Below are positions 15,572 to 24,632 of a stretch of 64,000 nt of DNA, one piece after another. Numbering within the stretch: position 1 is the stretch's first letter; each line of letters opens with the position of its first letter. The stretch spans positions 62,001-126,000 of the forward strand of contig NZ_MTLG01000067.1 of the NCBI RefSeq assembly GCF_002192695.1, written 5' to 3'. The notes below the pieces were generated by a model. The model had not been told where the DNA came from and made no database searches. It worked only from the letters and a program-made list of their open reading frames with translations. Both the position numbers and the translations under genes were made by a program. Origin of the DNA: Achromobacter xylosoxidans (GTDB lineage Bacteria > Pseudomonadota > Gammaproteobacteria > Burkholderiales > Burkholderiaceae_B).

Positions 15572-17065
15572 TCAGTAAGAGAACGCCTTGCCTTGCGGGC
15601 GCACGCGGATGCCGGGTTGCAGCCGGGTCCAGGGCAGGTCGGCCGGGTCGGCCTGCATCGGGCCGGGCGCCTTGGCCACCAGCACTTCGTGGGCGATGGG
15701 CTGGAAGTCCGCGCGGAAATGCACGGAACTCTTCACCACCAGTATCGCCATTTCCTCGGGCTGCACGCCGCCGACGCGGAACAGGTTGCGGTCCAGCATC
15801 TGCGTCTTGGTGGCGCTGACCACCACCCGCACGCCGCCGATGCGCAGGCCGGCCACGGCTTCCAGGTCCACGTCCATGCCGTTCATCATCGGCCCGTCAA
15901 AGCGCAGCTTGCCGGGCGACAGGGTTTCGACCACGAATTCGCCTTCGAAGGCCGAATCGCCGGCCACGCCGGATTGGCCGCCCAGACTCAGCCGGACCTT
16001 GCCGCCGACGCCGGCCGCCGTGGCCTGGCGTACCGCCTCGGGGTCGTAGAACAGCCCCAGCGCGGCGTTCTGGGCGTCGGCCTGCACCAGCGCGCGCAGC
16101 ATGCCGGTGGTGTTGGCGTCGCCGCCCGCGCCCGGATTGTCCTGCGTGTCGGCGATGACCACCGGGCGCGACGCGCCCGCGGCCAGCGCCTGCGCGCGGC
16201 GCACGGCCTCGGACGGTTCGAGGAAGTCGGGCGACCATTGCGGCTCCAGTTCCAGCACGCGCTGGTACAGGGTTTCGGTCACGCGTTCGACTGCCGCCGC
16301 GTCGGTGCCGTAGGCCCAGACCACCGGGCCGCACTCGGGGAAGTCCGCCGCCGGAAAGCCGGGCGCGAACGAGATGGAGGCCACGCCCGGAGTCTGCTCC
16401 AGGCTTTCCAGCAGTTCGTACACGCCCTTGGACGGCTGCAGCATGGTGCACATGCCATTGATCGGAATCAGGAAGGGCAGGCGGCGCTGGCTGCGGCTCC
16501 AGTTGTCGCCGGCCGCGAGGCGGGCTTGCAGCAGGCGCGCCGCGTGTTCGCCGGTGTCGGCCATGTCCACGTGCGGGTAGGTGCGGAACGCGGCCAGGCC
16601 GTCGGCTTCCTGCAGCATCTGCGCGGTGACGTTGGCATGCAGGTCCAGGCTGGCGATCACCGGCACGCCGGGGCCGACGATCTGGCGCATGCGCGCCAGC
16701 AGTTCGCCTTCGCCGTCGTCCAGGTGCTCGGCGACCATGGCGCCGTGCAGGTCGAGGTAGATGGCGTCGTAGCCGCCGTTGCGGGCCGCGTCCAGGATTT
16801 CGCCGGCGATCCGTTCGTAGGCGTCGCGGGTCACGTGGGCCGAGGGGCTGGCGCCCGCCCAGATCACGGTTTCGACGGTGTGGCCCTGGGCCAGCGCCGC
16901 GTTGATGAAGCCGCCGGCGGGGATGTTGACCTCGCGCAGCGCCAGCATGTCCTTGCCGCGCACCATGGCCGGGAATCCTTCGCCGCGCACGAAGTTGTCG
17001 TAGGCGGCGAGCGACGGCGCGAAGGTGTTGGTTTCGTGCTGGAAGCCAGCAACCAGAATATGCAT
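15572..17065 (-). CDS. M81-family metallopeptidase, MlrC-like
   Basis: The 497-residue protein matches the MlrC (microcystinase C) group: start MHILVAGFQHETNTF, metal-ligand regions LDLHGAMVAEHLDDGEGELL, SLDLHANVTAQM and TYPHVDMADTGEHAA, then DTQDNPGAGGDANTTGMLRAL and a C-terminal MlrC domain. Known MlrC cleaves small linear peptides from microcystin, but most environmental homologues are in genomes that do not degrade microcystin and probably act on other peptides or amides. It follows the MFS gene by 23 bases on the same strand, so transporter and enzyme probably form one unit. The frame is open far upstream, but the ATG at 17065 is set by the family start. Confidence 0.9.
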   Translation of the reverse strand: MHILVAGFQHETNTFAPSLAAYDNFVRGEGFPAMVRGKDMLALREVNIPAGGFINAALAQGHTVETVIWAGASPSAHVTRDAYERIAGEILDAARNGGYDAIYLDLHGAMVAEHLDDGEGELLARMRQIVGPGVPVIASLDLHANVTAQMLQEADGLAAFRTYPHVDMADTGEHAARLLQARLAAGDNWSRSQRRLPFLIPINGMCTMLQPSKGVYELLESLEQTPGVASISFAPGFPAADFPECGPVVWAYGTDAAAVERVTETLYQRVLELEPQWSPDFLEPSEAVRRAQALAAGASRPVVIADTQDNPGAGGDANTTGMLRALVQADAQNAALGLFYDPEAVRQATAAGVGGKVRLSLGGQSGVAGDSAFEGEFVVETLSPGKLRFDGPMMNGMDVDLEAVAGLRIGGVRVVVSATKTQMLDRNLFRVGGVQPEEMAILVVKSSVHFRADFQPIAHEVLVAKAPGPMQADPADLPWTRLQPGIRVRPQGKAFSY

Positions 17066-17088
17066 GATCGTTTCCTGTGGGTGGGACT

Positions 17089-18390
17089 TCAGGCGCGGGC
17101 GGGCGCGGGGCGGGGCGGACGGTTCACCAGCAGCAGCAGGGCACCTGCCACCAGCAAGGCGGAGATCACGTACAGTCCGCCAGCCAGCGTGCCGGTGGCT
17201 TCCTTGGACCAGCCGATGATGGACGGGCTGAGGAATCCGCCGAGCAGGCCGATGCTGTTGATGAGGGCGATGCCGCCGGCCGCTGCCTCTCCTTTGAGGT
17301 ACTGCGACGGAATCGCCCAGAATACCGTGTAGGAGGCCCACATGAAGCCCGTGGCCAGGGTGATGGCGCTCAGGGAGAGCGCGAATTGCGTCGGCGCGGC
17401 GGTGGCGATGCACAGCGACACGCCGGCCAGCAGCGCGGGAATCAGAGTGTGCCAGCGCCGTTCCTGCATGCGGTCCGAACTGCGCGCGAACCACAGCATG
17501 AAGGCGGCCGCCGCGATGTACGGGACGGCGGAATACAGGCCGATTTCCATGGTGTCCTGCACGCCGGCCAGCTTGAGCAGCGTGGGCAGCCAGAAGCTGA
17601 CGGCATAGATGCCGCAGATCAGGCAGAAGTACGTCAACGCCATGCGGTAGATGGCGGGGTCGCGCAGCACCTGCCTGAAGGCGTGCTTCTGCTGCGCGCC
17701 GCGGGTCTCCAGGTCGGCGGCCAGCAGCGCTTTTTCCTCGGCGCTGAGCCACTTGGCCTCGGCGGGCTTGTCGTCCAGGTAGCGGTAGGCGATCACGCCC
17801 AGCAGCACGCAGGGCAGGCCTTCCAGCAGGAACATCCATTGCCAGCCGTCCAGGCCGTGCGCGCCCGAGAACGCGGTCATGATCCAGGCGGATACCGGAC
17901 CGCCGACGATGCCGCCGATGGGGCCGGCCAGCATCACCACCGCCATGACGCCGGCCATGCGCGACTGCGAGTACCAGTAGGTCAGGTAGAAGATCATGCC
18001 GGGCGCGAAGCCGGCTTCGAACACGCCCAGCATGAACCGCAGGACGTAGAAGCTCCATTCGCCCTGCACGAACAGCATCGAAGCCGAGGTCAGGCCCCAC
18101 AGCACCATGATGCGGCTGATCGTGCGGCGCGCGCCGATACGGGTCAGCAGCAGATTGCTGGGCACTTCGAAGATGACATAGCCCAGAAAGAAGATGCCGG
18201 CGCCCAGGCCGTAGACGGCGTCGGAGATGCCGATGTCCTGCTGCATCTGCAGCTTGGCGAAGCCGATGTTGATGCGGTCCAGGTAGGCAAAGACGTAACA
18301 GAGCAGCAAGAAGGGCAGCAGGCGCCACGTGATCTTGCGGTATAGCGGGGCCAGGCGCGGGTCCGCGCCCGGCGTGGTCGGATTTGGCAT
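17089..18390 (-). CDS. MFS transporter, anion:cation symporter (ACS) type
   Basis: The 433-residue membrane protein has 12 predicted helices and ACS-family features: RLLPFLLLCYVFAYLDRINI in helix 1, GYVIFEVPSNLLLTRIGAR after helix 2, and GVFEAGFAPGMIFYLTYWY in helix 4. Such permeases import organic acids or small peptides with protons. Linked to the M81 peptidase (23-base gap), it may supply that enzyme's substrate. It is divergent from a LysR regulator with an inverted repeat between them. Confidence 0.92.
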   Translation of the reverse strand: MPNPTTPGADPRLAPLYRKITWRLLPFLLLCYVFAYLDRINIGFAKLQMQQDIGISDAVYGLGAGIFFLGYVIFEVPSNLLLTRIGARRTISRIMVLWGLTSASMLFVQGEWSFYVLRFMLGVFEAGFAPGMIFYLTYWYSQSRMAGVMAVVMLAGPIGGIVGGPVSAWIMTAFSGAHGLDGWQWMFLLEGLPCVLLGVIAYRYLDDKPAEAKWLSAEEKALLAADLETRGAQQKHAFRQVLRDPAIYRMALTYFCLICGIYAVSFWLPTLLKLAGVQDTMEIGLYSAVPYIAAAAFMLWFARSSDRMQERRWHTLIPALLAGVSLCIATAAPTQFALSLSAITLATGFMWASYTVFWAIPSQYLKGEAAAGGIALINSIGLLGGFLSPSIIGWSKEATGTLAGGLYVISALLVAGALLLLVNRPPRPAPARA

Positions 18391-18518
18391 TGCATGTCTC
18401 CTCGCGCGGGTCTGGCGCCCGCGGTGGCTGGGGTTGCGCCGGAAACCCTGTGGCTTCCGGGGCCGCCATTATTGGAAGACTGCGGTGTTCCGAACAATGA
18501 CCGGAGTGATAAATTATC

Positions 18519-18535
18519 GTTGCCCTGTAGGCAAC
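18519..18535. promoter_or_regulatory. Candidate LysR box, GTTGCC-N5-GGCAAC
   Basis: A perfect inverted repeat with six-base arms contains T-N11-A (T18521, A18533). It lies in the divergent region between the MFS/M81 unit and the LysR gene, 50 bases before the LysR start. Confidence 0.6.
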
Positions 18536-18585
18536 ACTTGAATCACCCTCAACCGGCGCCGCCTGGCGCCCCAGGAACGCGGGAT

Positions 18586-19500
18586 ATGCAGGAAATCAGC
18601 CAGGTCCGCCTGAAGTACTTCAACGAGGTCATGGCCTGCGGCTCGATACGAGGCGCGGCCGACAAGCTGGATACGGCGGCCTCCGTCATCAGCCGCCAGA
18701 TCCAGCTGCTGGAAAAGGAGCTGGGCGTGCAGCTGTTCGAGCGGCGTTCGCGCGGGCTGACGCCCACCGAGGCCGCCGACATGCTGTTGGAGTACCACCG
18801 TGGCTGCCGCGCCCAGCAGGAACACCTGAACGCGCGCCTGCAGGAATTGCGCGGCATGCAGCGCGGCAACGTGCAGCTGATGATCAGCGAAGGCTTCATC
18901 GACGGACTGATGGAGCATGTGGTCGGGCCGTTCTGCATCGAGTATCCGCAGATCAACATCAGCGTCAACGTGGGGTCCGTGAATGAAGTGGTCGAGGCCG
19001 TGGCCTCCGATGCCGCCCACATCGGGCTGGCCTACAACCCGCCCGTGGATCCGCGGCTGCGCTGCCGCGCCAGCCGCAAGCATCCGGTCTGCCTGCTGGC
19101 GGGCCGCGGCCACGCGCTGGCCGCAAGGCGCGGACCGTTGACCATCGCCGACATCCTGCCGTATCCCTTTGCGCTGATGTCCGCGCCCTACGGGCTGCGC
19201 CAGGCGGTGGACCTGCTGGAATTCACCGAGCGCATCCACCTGACGCCCAGCCTCACCACCAATTCGCTGCGCGTACTGAAGCAGTACGCCATGACGGGGG
19301 CGGGCGTGACCTTGATGCCCAACCTGGGCGTGCACCATGAACTGGCCAGCGGCGAACTGGTCGCGATACCCATCGCCCATCCTATCCTGAGCGCGCCCGA
19401 ATGCCAGGCGCTGCTGCGCCTGGGGCGGCCGCTGTCGTCCGCCGCCAACGAGGTCATGCGCCGCATAGAACAACGCCTGCCGGCGTTCGCGGGCAGTTGA
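18586..19500 (+). CDS. LysR-family transcriptional regulator
   Basis: The 304-residue protein opens MQEISQVRLKYFNEVMACGS, followed by a helix-turn-helix (GAADKLDTAASVISRQIQLLEKELGVQLFERRSRG, read in parts) and a substrate-binding domain (GNVQLMISEGFIDGLMEHVV onward). An in-frame ATG exists at 18394, but the family start and AGGAACGCGGG just upstream favour 18586. Its position divergent from the MFS/M81 unit suggests it controls peptide or amide uptake and cleavage. Confidence 0.9.
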   Translation: MQEISQVRLKYFNEVMACGSIRGAADKLDTAASVISRQIQLLEKELGVQLFERRSRGLTPTEAADMLLEYHRGCRAQQEHLNARLQELRGMQRGNVQLMISEGFIDGLMEHVVGPFCIEYPQINISVNVGSVNEVVEAVASDAAHIGLAYNPPVDPRLRCRASRKHPVCLLAGRGHALAARRGPLTIADILPYPFALMSAPYGLRQAVDLLEFTERIHLTPSLTTNSLRVLKQYAMTGAGVTLMPNLGVHHELASGELVAIPIAHPILSAPECQALLRLGRPLSSAANEVMRRIEQRLPAFAGS

Positions 19501-19557
19501 GCGCCAGCGCGTCGGGCTGCGTCCGCTTACAATGGGCGCACTTTCGGAGGTATCACC

Positions 19558-20142
19558 ATGTCGGTCACAACCGATATCAAAATACGCCCCCTGGAGCGTG
19601 GCGACCTGCACTTCGTGCACAAGATCAACAATAACGACGTCATCATGCGTTATTGGTTCGAAGAGCCCTACGAGGCCTACGACGAACTGGTCGCCCTGTA
19701 TGACCGCCACTTGCACGACCAGAACGAGCGGCGCTTCATCATCGAGCACGACACCGGGCAGCCCGCCGGCCTGGTCGAGCTGGTGGAAATCGACTACATC
19801 CATCGCCGCGCCGAATTCCAGATCATCATCGCGCCCAGCTATCAGGGCCGGGGCTACGCCAAGGCGGCGACGCGCATCGCGGTGGGCTACGCCTTCCGCG
19901 TGCTGAACCTGCACAAGGTCTATCTGGTGGTGGACAAGGACAACACCGCGGCCGTGCACATCTACGAGCGCTGCGGCTTCCAGATCGAAGGGCTGCTAAA
20001 GGAAGAGTTCTTTTCCAACGGCGGCTACCGCGACGCCTACCGCATGGCGCTGCTGCAGCACGACCATCTGCGCGATGTGGGGCCTGGGGCGCCGGATGCG
20101 CCGGTGCTGCGCGACTGGCCGCAGGAAGAGCAGGCGGGCTGA
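19558..20142 (+). CDS. speG: Spermidine N1-acetyltransferase
   Basis: The 194-residue GNAT protein is closely similar along its length to E. coli Spe[53 protein letters not shown] (acetyl-CoA loop), [14 protein letters not shown] and [11 protein letters not shown]. It acetylates spermidine and spermine to prevent polyamine toxicity. It has a 15-20 residue C-terminal extension relative to E. coli SpeG. GGAGG lies just ahead of the ATG. It is single and convergent with the metal ATPase gene. Confidence 0.93.
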   Translation: MSVTTDIKIRPLERGDLHFVHKINNNDVIMRYWFEEPYEAYDELVALYDRHLHDQNERRFIIEHDTGQPAGLVELVEIDYIHRRAEFQIIIAPSYQGRGYAKAATRIAVGYAFRVLNLHKVYLVVDKDNTAAVHIYERCGFQIEGLLKEEFFSNGGYRDAYRMALLQHDHLRDVGPGAPDAPVLRDWPQEEQAG

Positions 20143-20153
20143 AAACCGCTTTT

Positions 20154-20185
20154 ACCGGCGGCCATGCATTGCATGCGCCGCCGGT
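20154..20185. terminator. Strong hairpin between convergent speG and metal ATPase
   Basis: ACCGGCGGC (20154-20162) pairs with GCCGCCGGT (20177-20185); inside it CATGC/GCATG extend the stem to 14 pairs with one bulged C. No T-run follows on either strand, so it may act with other factors rather than as a classical intrinsic terminator. Confidence 0.5.
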
Positions 20186-20203
20186 GACTTGGATTGCCCT
20201 GCG

Positions 20204-22645
20204 TCAGTGGGCGGCGGGCGCCGCCCGCAACAGCCGCAGGCCATTGGCCACCACCAGCAGGCTGGCGCCCACGTCGGCGAACACCGCCATCCACAGCGTG
20301 GCGTTGCCGGTCATGGCCAGGGCCAGGAACACGGCCTTGATGCCCAGCGCCAGCGCAATGTTCTGCACCAGCACGCGATGCGTGGCGTGCGACAGGCGCA
20401 GGAAGGTGCCGATCTTGCGCAGGTCGTCGTCCATCAGGGCCACGTCGGCCGTTTCGATGGCGGTGCCGGTGCCGGCCGCGCCCATGGCGAAGCCGATGTC
20501 GGCGCGGGCCAGGGCGGGGGCGTCGTTGATGCCGTCGCCCACCATGCCCACGCGGCCGCCCGACGCCAGCTTGCTTTCGATGGCGCCCAGCTTGTCTTCG
20601 GGCAATTGGTCGCCGCGGGCTTCGTCGATGCCGACCTGTTGCGCGATGGCTTGCGCCGTGGGCGTGTTGTCGCCTGTCAGCATCAGGGTGCGCACGCCCA
20701 GGGCATGCAGGTCCGCGATGGCGGCGGCGCTGGTCGGCTTGACCGTGTCGGCCACGGCGGCCACGGCCAGCACGCGGCTGCCGTCGGTCAGCGCGATGGC
20801 GCTCTTGCCCTGGCGTTCCAGTTCATCCAGGCGCGCTTCCAGCTTGGGGCTGGAGACGCCCAGTTCGCGCATCAGGCGGCGGTTGCCCAGCTGGAAGGTC
20901 ACGCCGTCCAGCGTGGCGCTGACACCGCGGCCGGGCAGGGCGGTGAAGTCCTGCACATCCAGCAAGGCCGTGCCGGCTTCGCGCGCGGCATTGGCCACGG
21001 CCAGCGACACCGGGTGGTCGGAGCGGGCAGCCAGGCTGGCGGCGACCAGCGTGGCCGGCTGGCGGCTCTGGTCGGACACGTCCCAATCCTGGATGTCGGT
21101 CTGTACCGGCTTGCCGTGGGTCAGCGTGCCGGTCTTGTCCAGCGCCAGCCATTTCAGGTTGCGGCCTTCTTCGAGGTACACGCCGCCCTTGACCAGGATG
21201 CCGCGGCGCGAGGCTGCGGTCAGGCCGCTGACGATGCTGACAGGCGTCGAGATGACCAGCGCGCAGGGGCAGGCGATGATCAGCAGCGCCAGGGCGCGGT
21301 AGATCGCGTCGAACCAGGGCTGGCTCCAAAACAGCGGCGGCAGCACCGCCACCAGCACCGCGATGCCTACCACCGTCGGCGTATAGATGCGCGAGAAGCG
21401 GTCGATGAAGCGCTGGGTCGGCGCGCGCGCGCCTTGCGCCTGTTCGACGGCGTGGATGATGCGCGCCAGCGTGGTGTTGCCGGCCGCCGCGGTGACGCGG
21501 TATTCGAAGGAGCCGGCGGCGTTGACGGTGGCGGCGTAGACCGGATCGTCCTGCGTCTTTTCCACGGGCAGGCTTTCGCCGGTGATGGGGGACTGGTCCA
21601 CGGCCGAGTTGCCGCTGACGATGATGCCGTCGGCCGCGATGCGTTCGCCCGGACGCACGCGCACGATGTCGCCCACCTGCAGTCGGGCGGCAGGCACTTC
21701 CAGCCAGTCGCCATTGGCCTGGCGCACGGTGGCGGTTTCCGGCGCCAGGTCGAGCAGGCCGCGGATGGCGTTGCGCGCCCGGTCCAGTGAGCGGGCTTCG
21801 ATCAGTTCGGCCACGTTGAACAGGAACATCACCATGGCCGCTTCGGGCCATTGGCCGATCAGCACGGCGCCGGTGACGGCGATGCTCATCAGGGCGTTGA
21901 TGTTGAGGTTGCCGTTGCGCACGGCGATCCAGCCCTTGCGGTAGGTGCTGACGCCGCAGGCCAGGATGGCGGCCACGGCCAGGGCCGCGGTGACGCCCAG
22001 CGGCCAGCCGGCGAAATGCGACAGTTCCGACAGCGCCGCCAGGACGCCGGAGCCGCCGATCAGCCACCAGTTCACCGGCTTGGCCGCGGGGGCGGGCGTG
22101 CCGGGGGCGTTGTCGGCCAGGGGCTCGGGCGTCATGTCCAGCGATTTGATGGCGGCCATGACGCGGTCCAGCGCGCCTTCGGCGTGCACTACCGTCAGGA
22201 CGCGCTGCATCAGGTTGAAGTCCAGCGCATGCACGTCGGCCATGTTGTCGAGCTTCTTGCGGATCAGCGTTTCCTCGGTGGGGCAGTCCATCTGGCCGAT
22301 GCGCAGGCGCGCCAGCGACTGTCCCGGCCCGGCGGTAAGCGCGGCCGCGCCGGCGCCCGAGACGCTGAAGGGCTGGCCGTCGCCGCGGCCGCAGCAGGCG
22401 TCGCCGCCGTGGTCGTGCTTGTGGCTGTGGTCGTGCTTGTGATCGTGGGCGTGATCATGGCCGGCGTGGTCGTGGCCGTGATCGTGGCCCGCGTGGCTGT
22501 GACCCGCGTGATCATGGGCTGCATGACCGTGTCCGGCATGGGCCTGGCGGTTGTTGGCGGGGGCATCGCTCTCATCGTGCGCGCAGCAGGCGCCGCCTTG
22601 CCCGGCGGGCATATGTTCGTGTTTTTTGACCGGAGGTAAAGACAT
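20204..22645 (-). CDS. Heavy-metal P-type ATPase (Zn/Cd/Pb exporter) with His-rich N-terminus
   Basis: The 813-residue P1B-ATPase pumps divalent metal out of the cytoplasm. Residues 36-79 hold 20 histidines in H-D-H and A-G-H patterns, flanked by CC pairs, probably a metal buffer. A heavy-metal domain follows with MDCPTEET (single Cys121 followed by acidic residues rather than CxxC). Then come membrane helices, TGES (355-358), the metal-site CPC (459-461), phosphorylated Asp503 in DKTGTLT, and [13 protein letters not shown] with this acidic binding domain fits the ZntA/CadA/PbrA group. A CadR-like MerR regulator is divergent, with a MerR-type promoter between. Confidence 0.93.
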   Translation of the reverse strand: MSLPPVKKHEHMPAGQGGACCAHDESDAPANNRQAHAGHGHAAHDHAGHSHAGHDHGHDHAGHDHAHDHKHDHSHKHDHGGDACCGRGDGQPFSVSGAGAAALTAGPGQSLARLRIGQMDCPTEETLIRKKLDNMADVHALDFNLMQRVLTVVHAEGALDRVMAAIKSLDMTPEPLADNAPGTPAPAAKPVNWWLIGGSGVLAALSELSHFAGWPLGVTAALAVAAILACGVSTYRKGWIAVRNGNLNINALMSIAVTGAVLIGQWPEAAMVMFLFNVAELIEARSLDRARNAIRGLLDLAPETATVRQANGDWLEVPAARLQVGDIVRVRPGERIAADGIIVSGNSAVDQSPITGESLPVEKTQDDPVYAATVNAAGSFEYRVTAAAGNTTLARIIHAVEQAQGARAPTQRFIDRFSRIYTPTVVGIAVLVAVLPPLFWSQPWFDAIYRALALLIIACPCALVISTPVSIVSGLTAASRRGILVKGGVYLEEGRNLKWLALDKTGTLTHGKPVQTDIQDWDVSDQSRQPATLVAASLAARSDHPVSLAVANAAREAGTALLDVQDFTALPGRGVSATLDGVTFQLGNRRLMRELGVSSPKLEARLDELERQGKSAIALTDGSRVLAVAAVADTVKPTSAAAIADLHALGVRTLMLTGDNTPTAQAIAQQVGIDEARGDQLPEDKLGAIESKLASGGRVGMVGDGINDAPALARADIGFAMGAAGTGTAIETADVALMDDDLRKIGTFLRLSHATHRVLVQNIALALGIKAVFLALAMTGNATLWMAVFADVGASLLVVANGLRLLRAAPAAH

Positions 22646-22677
22646 CGTCCTCTGCCTTGAAATAAGCTGGTGACGCT

Positions 22678-22708
22678 ATTCCACACCTTGGAGTTACTAT
22701 AGGGTCAA
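22678..22708 (-). promoter_or_regulatory. MerR-type promoter and operator for the metal ATPase
   Basis: On the minus strand TTGACC (22708-22703) is followed after 19 bases by TGGAAT (22683-22678). The over-long spacer carries an imperfect dyad, ACCCTATAG-TAA-CTCCAAGGT (22705-22685). A spacer of 19-20 bases with a dyad is the hallmark of promoters untwisted by MerR-family activators. Confidence 0.82.
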
Positions 22709-22745
22709 CCCCCTATATCAATCGGATGCGATCCGGGAGGCAGCG

Positions 22746-23180
22746 ATGCGTATCGGCGAATTGGCCACGGCGGCCGGAACCACGGTCGAGACCGTCAGGT
22801 ATTACGAGAAAGAAGGGCTGTTGCCGGCCCCGGAGCGGGGACTGAACAATTACCGCAGCTACGGCCAGCCCCATCTGGAGCGGCTGCGCCTGATCCGCAA
22901 TTGCCGGGCGCTGGACATGACGCAGGACGAGATCCGCGCCATCCTGTCGCTGGCGGACAACCATCAGAGCGGTTGCGGCCCCATCAACGAGCTGTTCGAC
23001 GAGCACATCTCCCATGTGGACGAGCGCATCGCCGAACTGACCCAGCTCAAGACCCAGCTGACCGAACTGCGCCAGCGCTGCCTGTCGGCCCGGCCCGACA
23101 CGGAAGACTGCGGCATCCTGCATGGCCTGAGCGAAATGCAGGTCGAAGAGCGCCAGGAACGCCACACGCACCTGGGCTGA
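22746..23180 (+). CDS. cadR: MerR-family Cd(II)/Pb(II)-responsive regulator
   Basis: The 144-residue protein has a MerR helix-turn-helix (MRIGELATAAGTTVETVRYY, EKEGLLPAPERGLNNYRSYG), the long dimerisation helix and a metal loop. Cysteines at 77 (HQSGCGPIN), 112 (RQRCLSA) and 122 (EDCGIL) match the layout of CadR/PbrR sensors, and the C-terminus carries His residues (ERHTHLG). It should bind the long-spacer promoter next door and activate the exporter when Cd, Pb or Zn is present. The choice between CadR and PbrR cannot be made from sequence reading. Confidence 0.92.
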   Translation: MRIGELATAAGTTVETVRYYEKEGLLPAPERGLNNYRSYGQPHLERLRLIRNCRALDMTQDEIRAILSLADNHQSGCGPINELFDEHISHVDERIAELTQLKTQLTELRQRCLSARPDTEDCGILHGLSEMQVEERQERHTHLG

Positions 23181-23290
23181 CTACGGCTCTGGCAAGGGCG
23201 GCATCACGGAGTACAGGCCTGATGGCCTAGGGAAAACCCGCTGCGCAAAAAGCGTGGCGGCGTCTTGTTGCGTCCAAAATCAACATGTAA

Positions 23291-23303
23291 GATGTCCAAC
23301 ATC
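23291..23303. promoter_or_regulatory. Inverted repeat upstream of CoA-transferase, possible GntR operator
   Basis: GATGT-CCA-ACATC lies in the AT-richer part of the gap before the CoA-transferase gene (ATG 23369) and is flanked by related AACATGT and ACATCCAAC sequence. The GntR-type gene in the same unit (24633) is the natural candidate to bind it. Weak, position-based evidence. Confidence 0.4.
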
Positions 23304-23368
23304 CAACAAATAATGACAAGGCAGCCACGGTCGACGACCAGCGGCGCCGTACAGAGAGGCAGACAAGC

Positions 23369-24550
23369 ATGGATTCCAAGCCCTTGGGCCGATTCACCGT
23401 CCTGGACCTGACGCGGGTGCGCTCGGGTCCCGCCGCCGTGCGCCAGTTCGCGGACTGGGGCGCCACCGTCATCAAGATCGAAGAGCCGGGCGACGAGCAG
23501 GACGACAAGCCGGGCGGTTCCGCCCAGTTCGCGGACTACCAGAATACCCACCGCAACAAGCGCAGCGTCACGCTGAACCTGAAGCATCCGCAGGGCCGGG
23601 CGCTGTTCCTGGACCTGGTGCGCCAGGCCGACGTGGTGGTGGAAAACTACCGGCCCAACGTCAAGTTCAAGCTGGGCATCGACTACGAGACGCTGCGCCA
23701 GGTGAACCCGCGCATCGTCTACGCCAGCGTGTCCGGCTTCGGGCAGGACGGCCCCTACGCCGGACGTCCGGGGCTGGACCAGATCGCCCAGGGCATAGGC
23801 GGATTGATGTCGGTGACGGGCGAGCCCGGCCGCGGCCCCATGCGGGCGGGGATTCCGGTGGCGGACCTGACCTCCGGCCTGTTCTGCGCCATCGGCATCT
23901 TCATCGCGCTGCTGGAGCGCGAGGTGTCGGGGCAGGGGCAGTGGGTGCAGACCTCGCTGCTGCAATCGCAGGTCTGGATGATGGATTTCCAGGCGATGCG
24001 CTGGCTGATGAACGGCGAGGTGCCCGGCCAGAGCGGCAACGACCATCCCACCAGCAGCCCGACCGGCGTGTTCCCCACCCGCGACGGCTATATGAACATC
24101 GCGGCCATGGGCAACGACATCTATGCGCGCCTGTGCCGCGTGCTGGAACTGCCGCAACTGATCGAAGACGAGCGCTTCCTGACCGTGCCGCTGCGGGCGC
24201 GCAACCGTCCCGCGCTGAACGCGGCGATCGGCGCGCGCACCGCCACCCGGACCACCGCCGAATGGATCGCGCTGATGAACAAGGAAGGCGTGCCCTGCGG
24301 CCCGATCCTGGGCATGGACCAGACTTTCGAGGATCCGCAGGTGCGCCACCTGGGACTCAGCCGCGAAATCCGCCATCCCTCGTTGGGGCCGATCTCGGTG
24401 GTGGGGCAGCCCATGATCCTGAGCCGTTCTACTGCCGGGGAAATGGCGCCCGCGCCCGAACGCGGCCAGCACAACGGCGACGTCTACGGAGGCATGCTGG
24501 GCTTGGCGCCCGCCGACCTGCAGCAACTGGCCCGCGAAGGCGTCATTTAA
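23369..24550 (+). CDS. CaiB/BaiF family CoA-transferase (family III)
   Basis: The 393-residue protein is a family III CoA-transferase, which moves CoA between carboxylic acids through an aspartyl-CoA intermediate. The catalytic aspartate is Asp166 in GIPVADLTSG, matching Asp169 of formyl-CoA transferase. Other marks are RVRSGPAAVRQFADWGATVIKIE, SGFGQDGPYAGRPG and the glycine loop region NDHPTSSPTGVFPT. It leads a unit with a GntR regulator, an enoyl-CoA hydratase-like enzyme and a Bug binding protein, so an organic acid is probably imported, activated and hydrated. Confidence 0.9.
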   Translation: MDSKPLGRFTVLDLTRVRSGPAAVRQFADWGATVIKIEEPGDEQDDKPGGSAQFADYQNTHRNKRSVTLNLKHPQGRALFLDLVRQADVVVENYRPNVKFKLGIDYETLRQVNPRIVYASVSGFGQDGPYAGRPGLDQIAQGIGGLMSVTGEPGRGPMRAGIPVADLTSGLFCAIGIFIALLEREVSGQGQWVQTSLLQSQVWMMDFQAMRWLMNGEVPGQSGNDHPTSSPTGVFPTRDGYMNIAAMGNDIYARLCRVLELPQLIEDERFLTVPLRARNRPALNAAIGARTATRTTAEWIALMNKEGVPCGPILGMDQTFEDPQVRHLGLSREIRHPSLGPISVVGQPMILSRSTAGEMAPAPERGQHNGDVYGGMLGLAPADLQQLAREGVI

Positions 24551-24632
24551 GGGCTCCGTCCAGGCACCGCGCATAAAATCGCCGACTAAGGCCGCCCGCG
24601 TATCCGGCGGTCCAGACGGAGACAGCCCAGAC

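Noticed and set aside
15572..18469. Single 965-codon minus-strand frame suggesting a transporter-peptidase fusion
   Set aside because: Only the part from 17065 downward is real (M81 protein). The upstream part is out of frame with the MFS gene, which has its own frame at 17089-18390.
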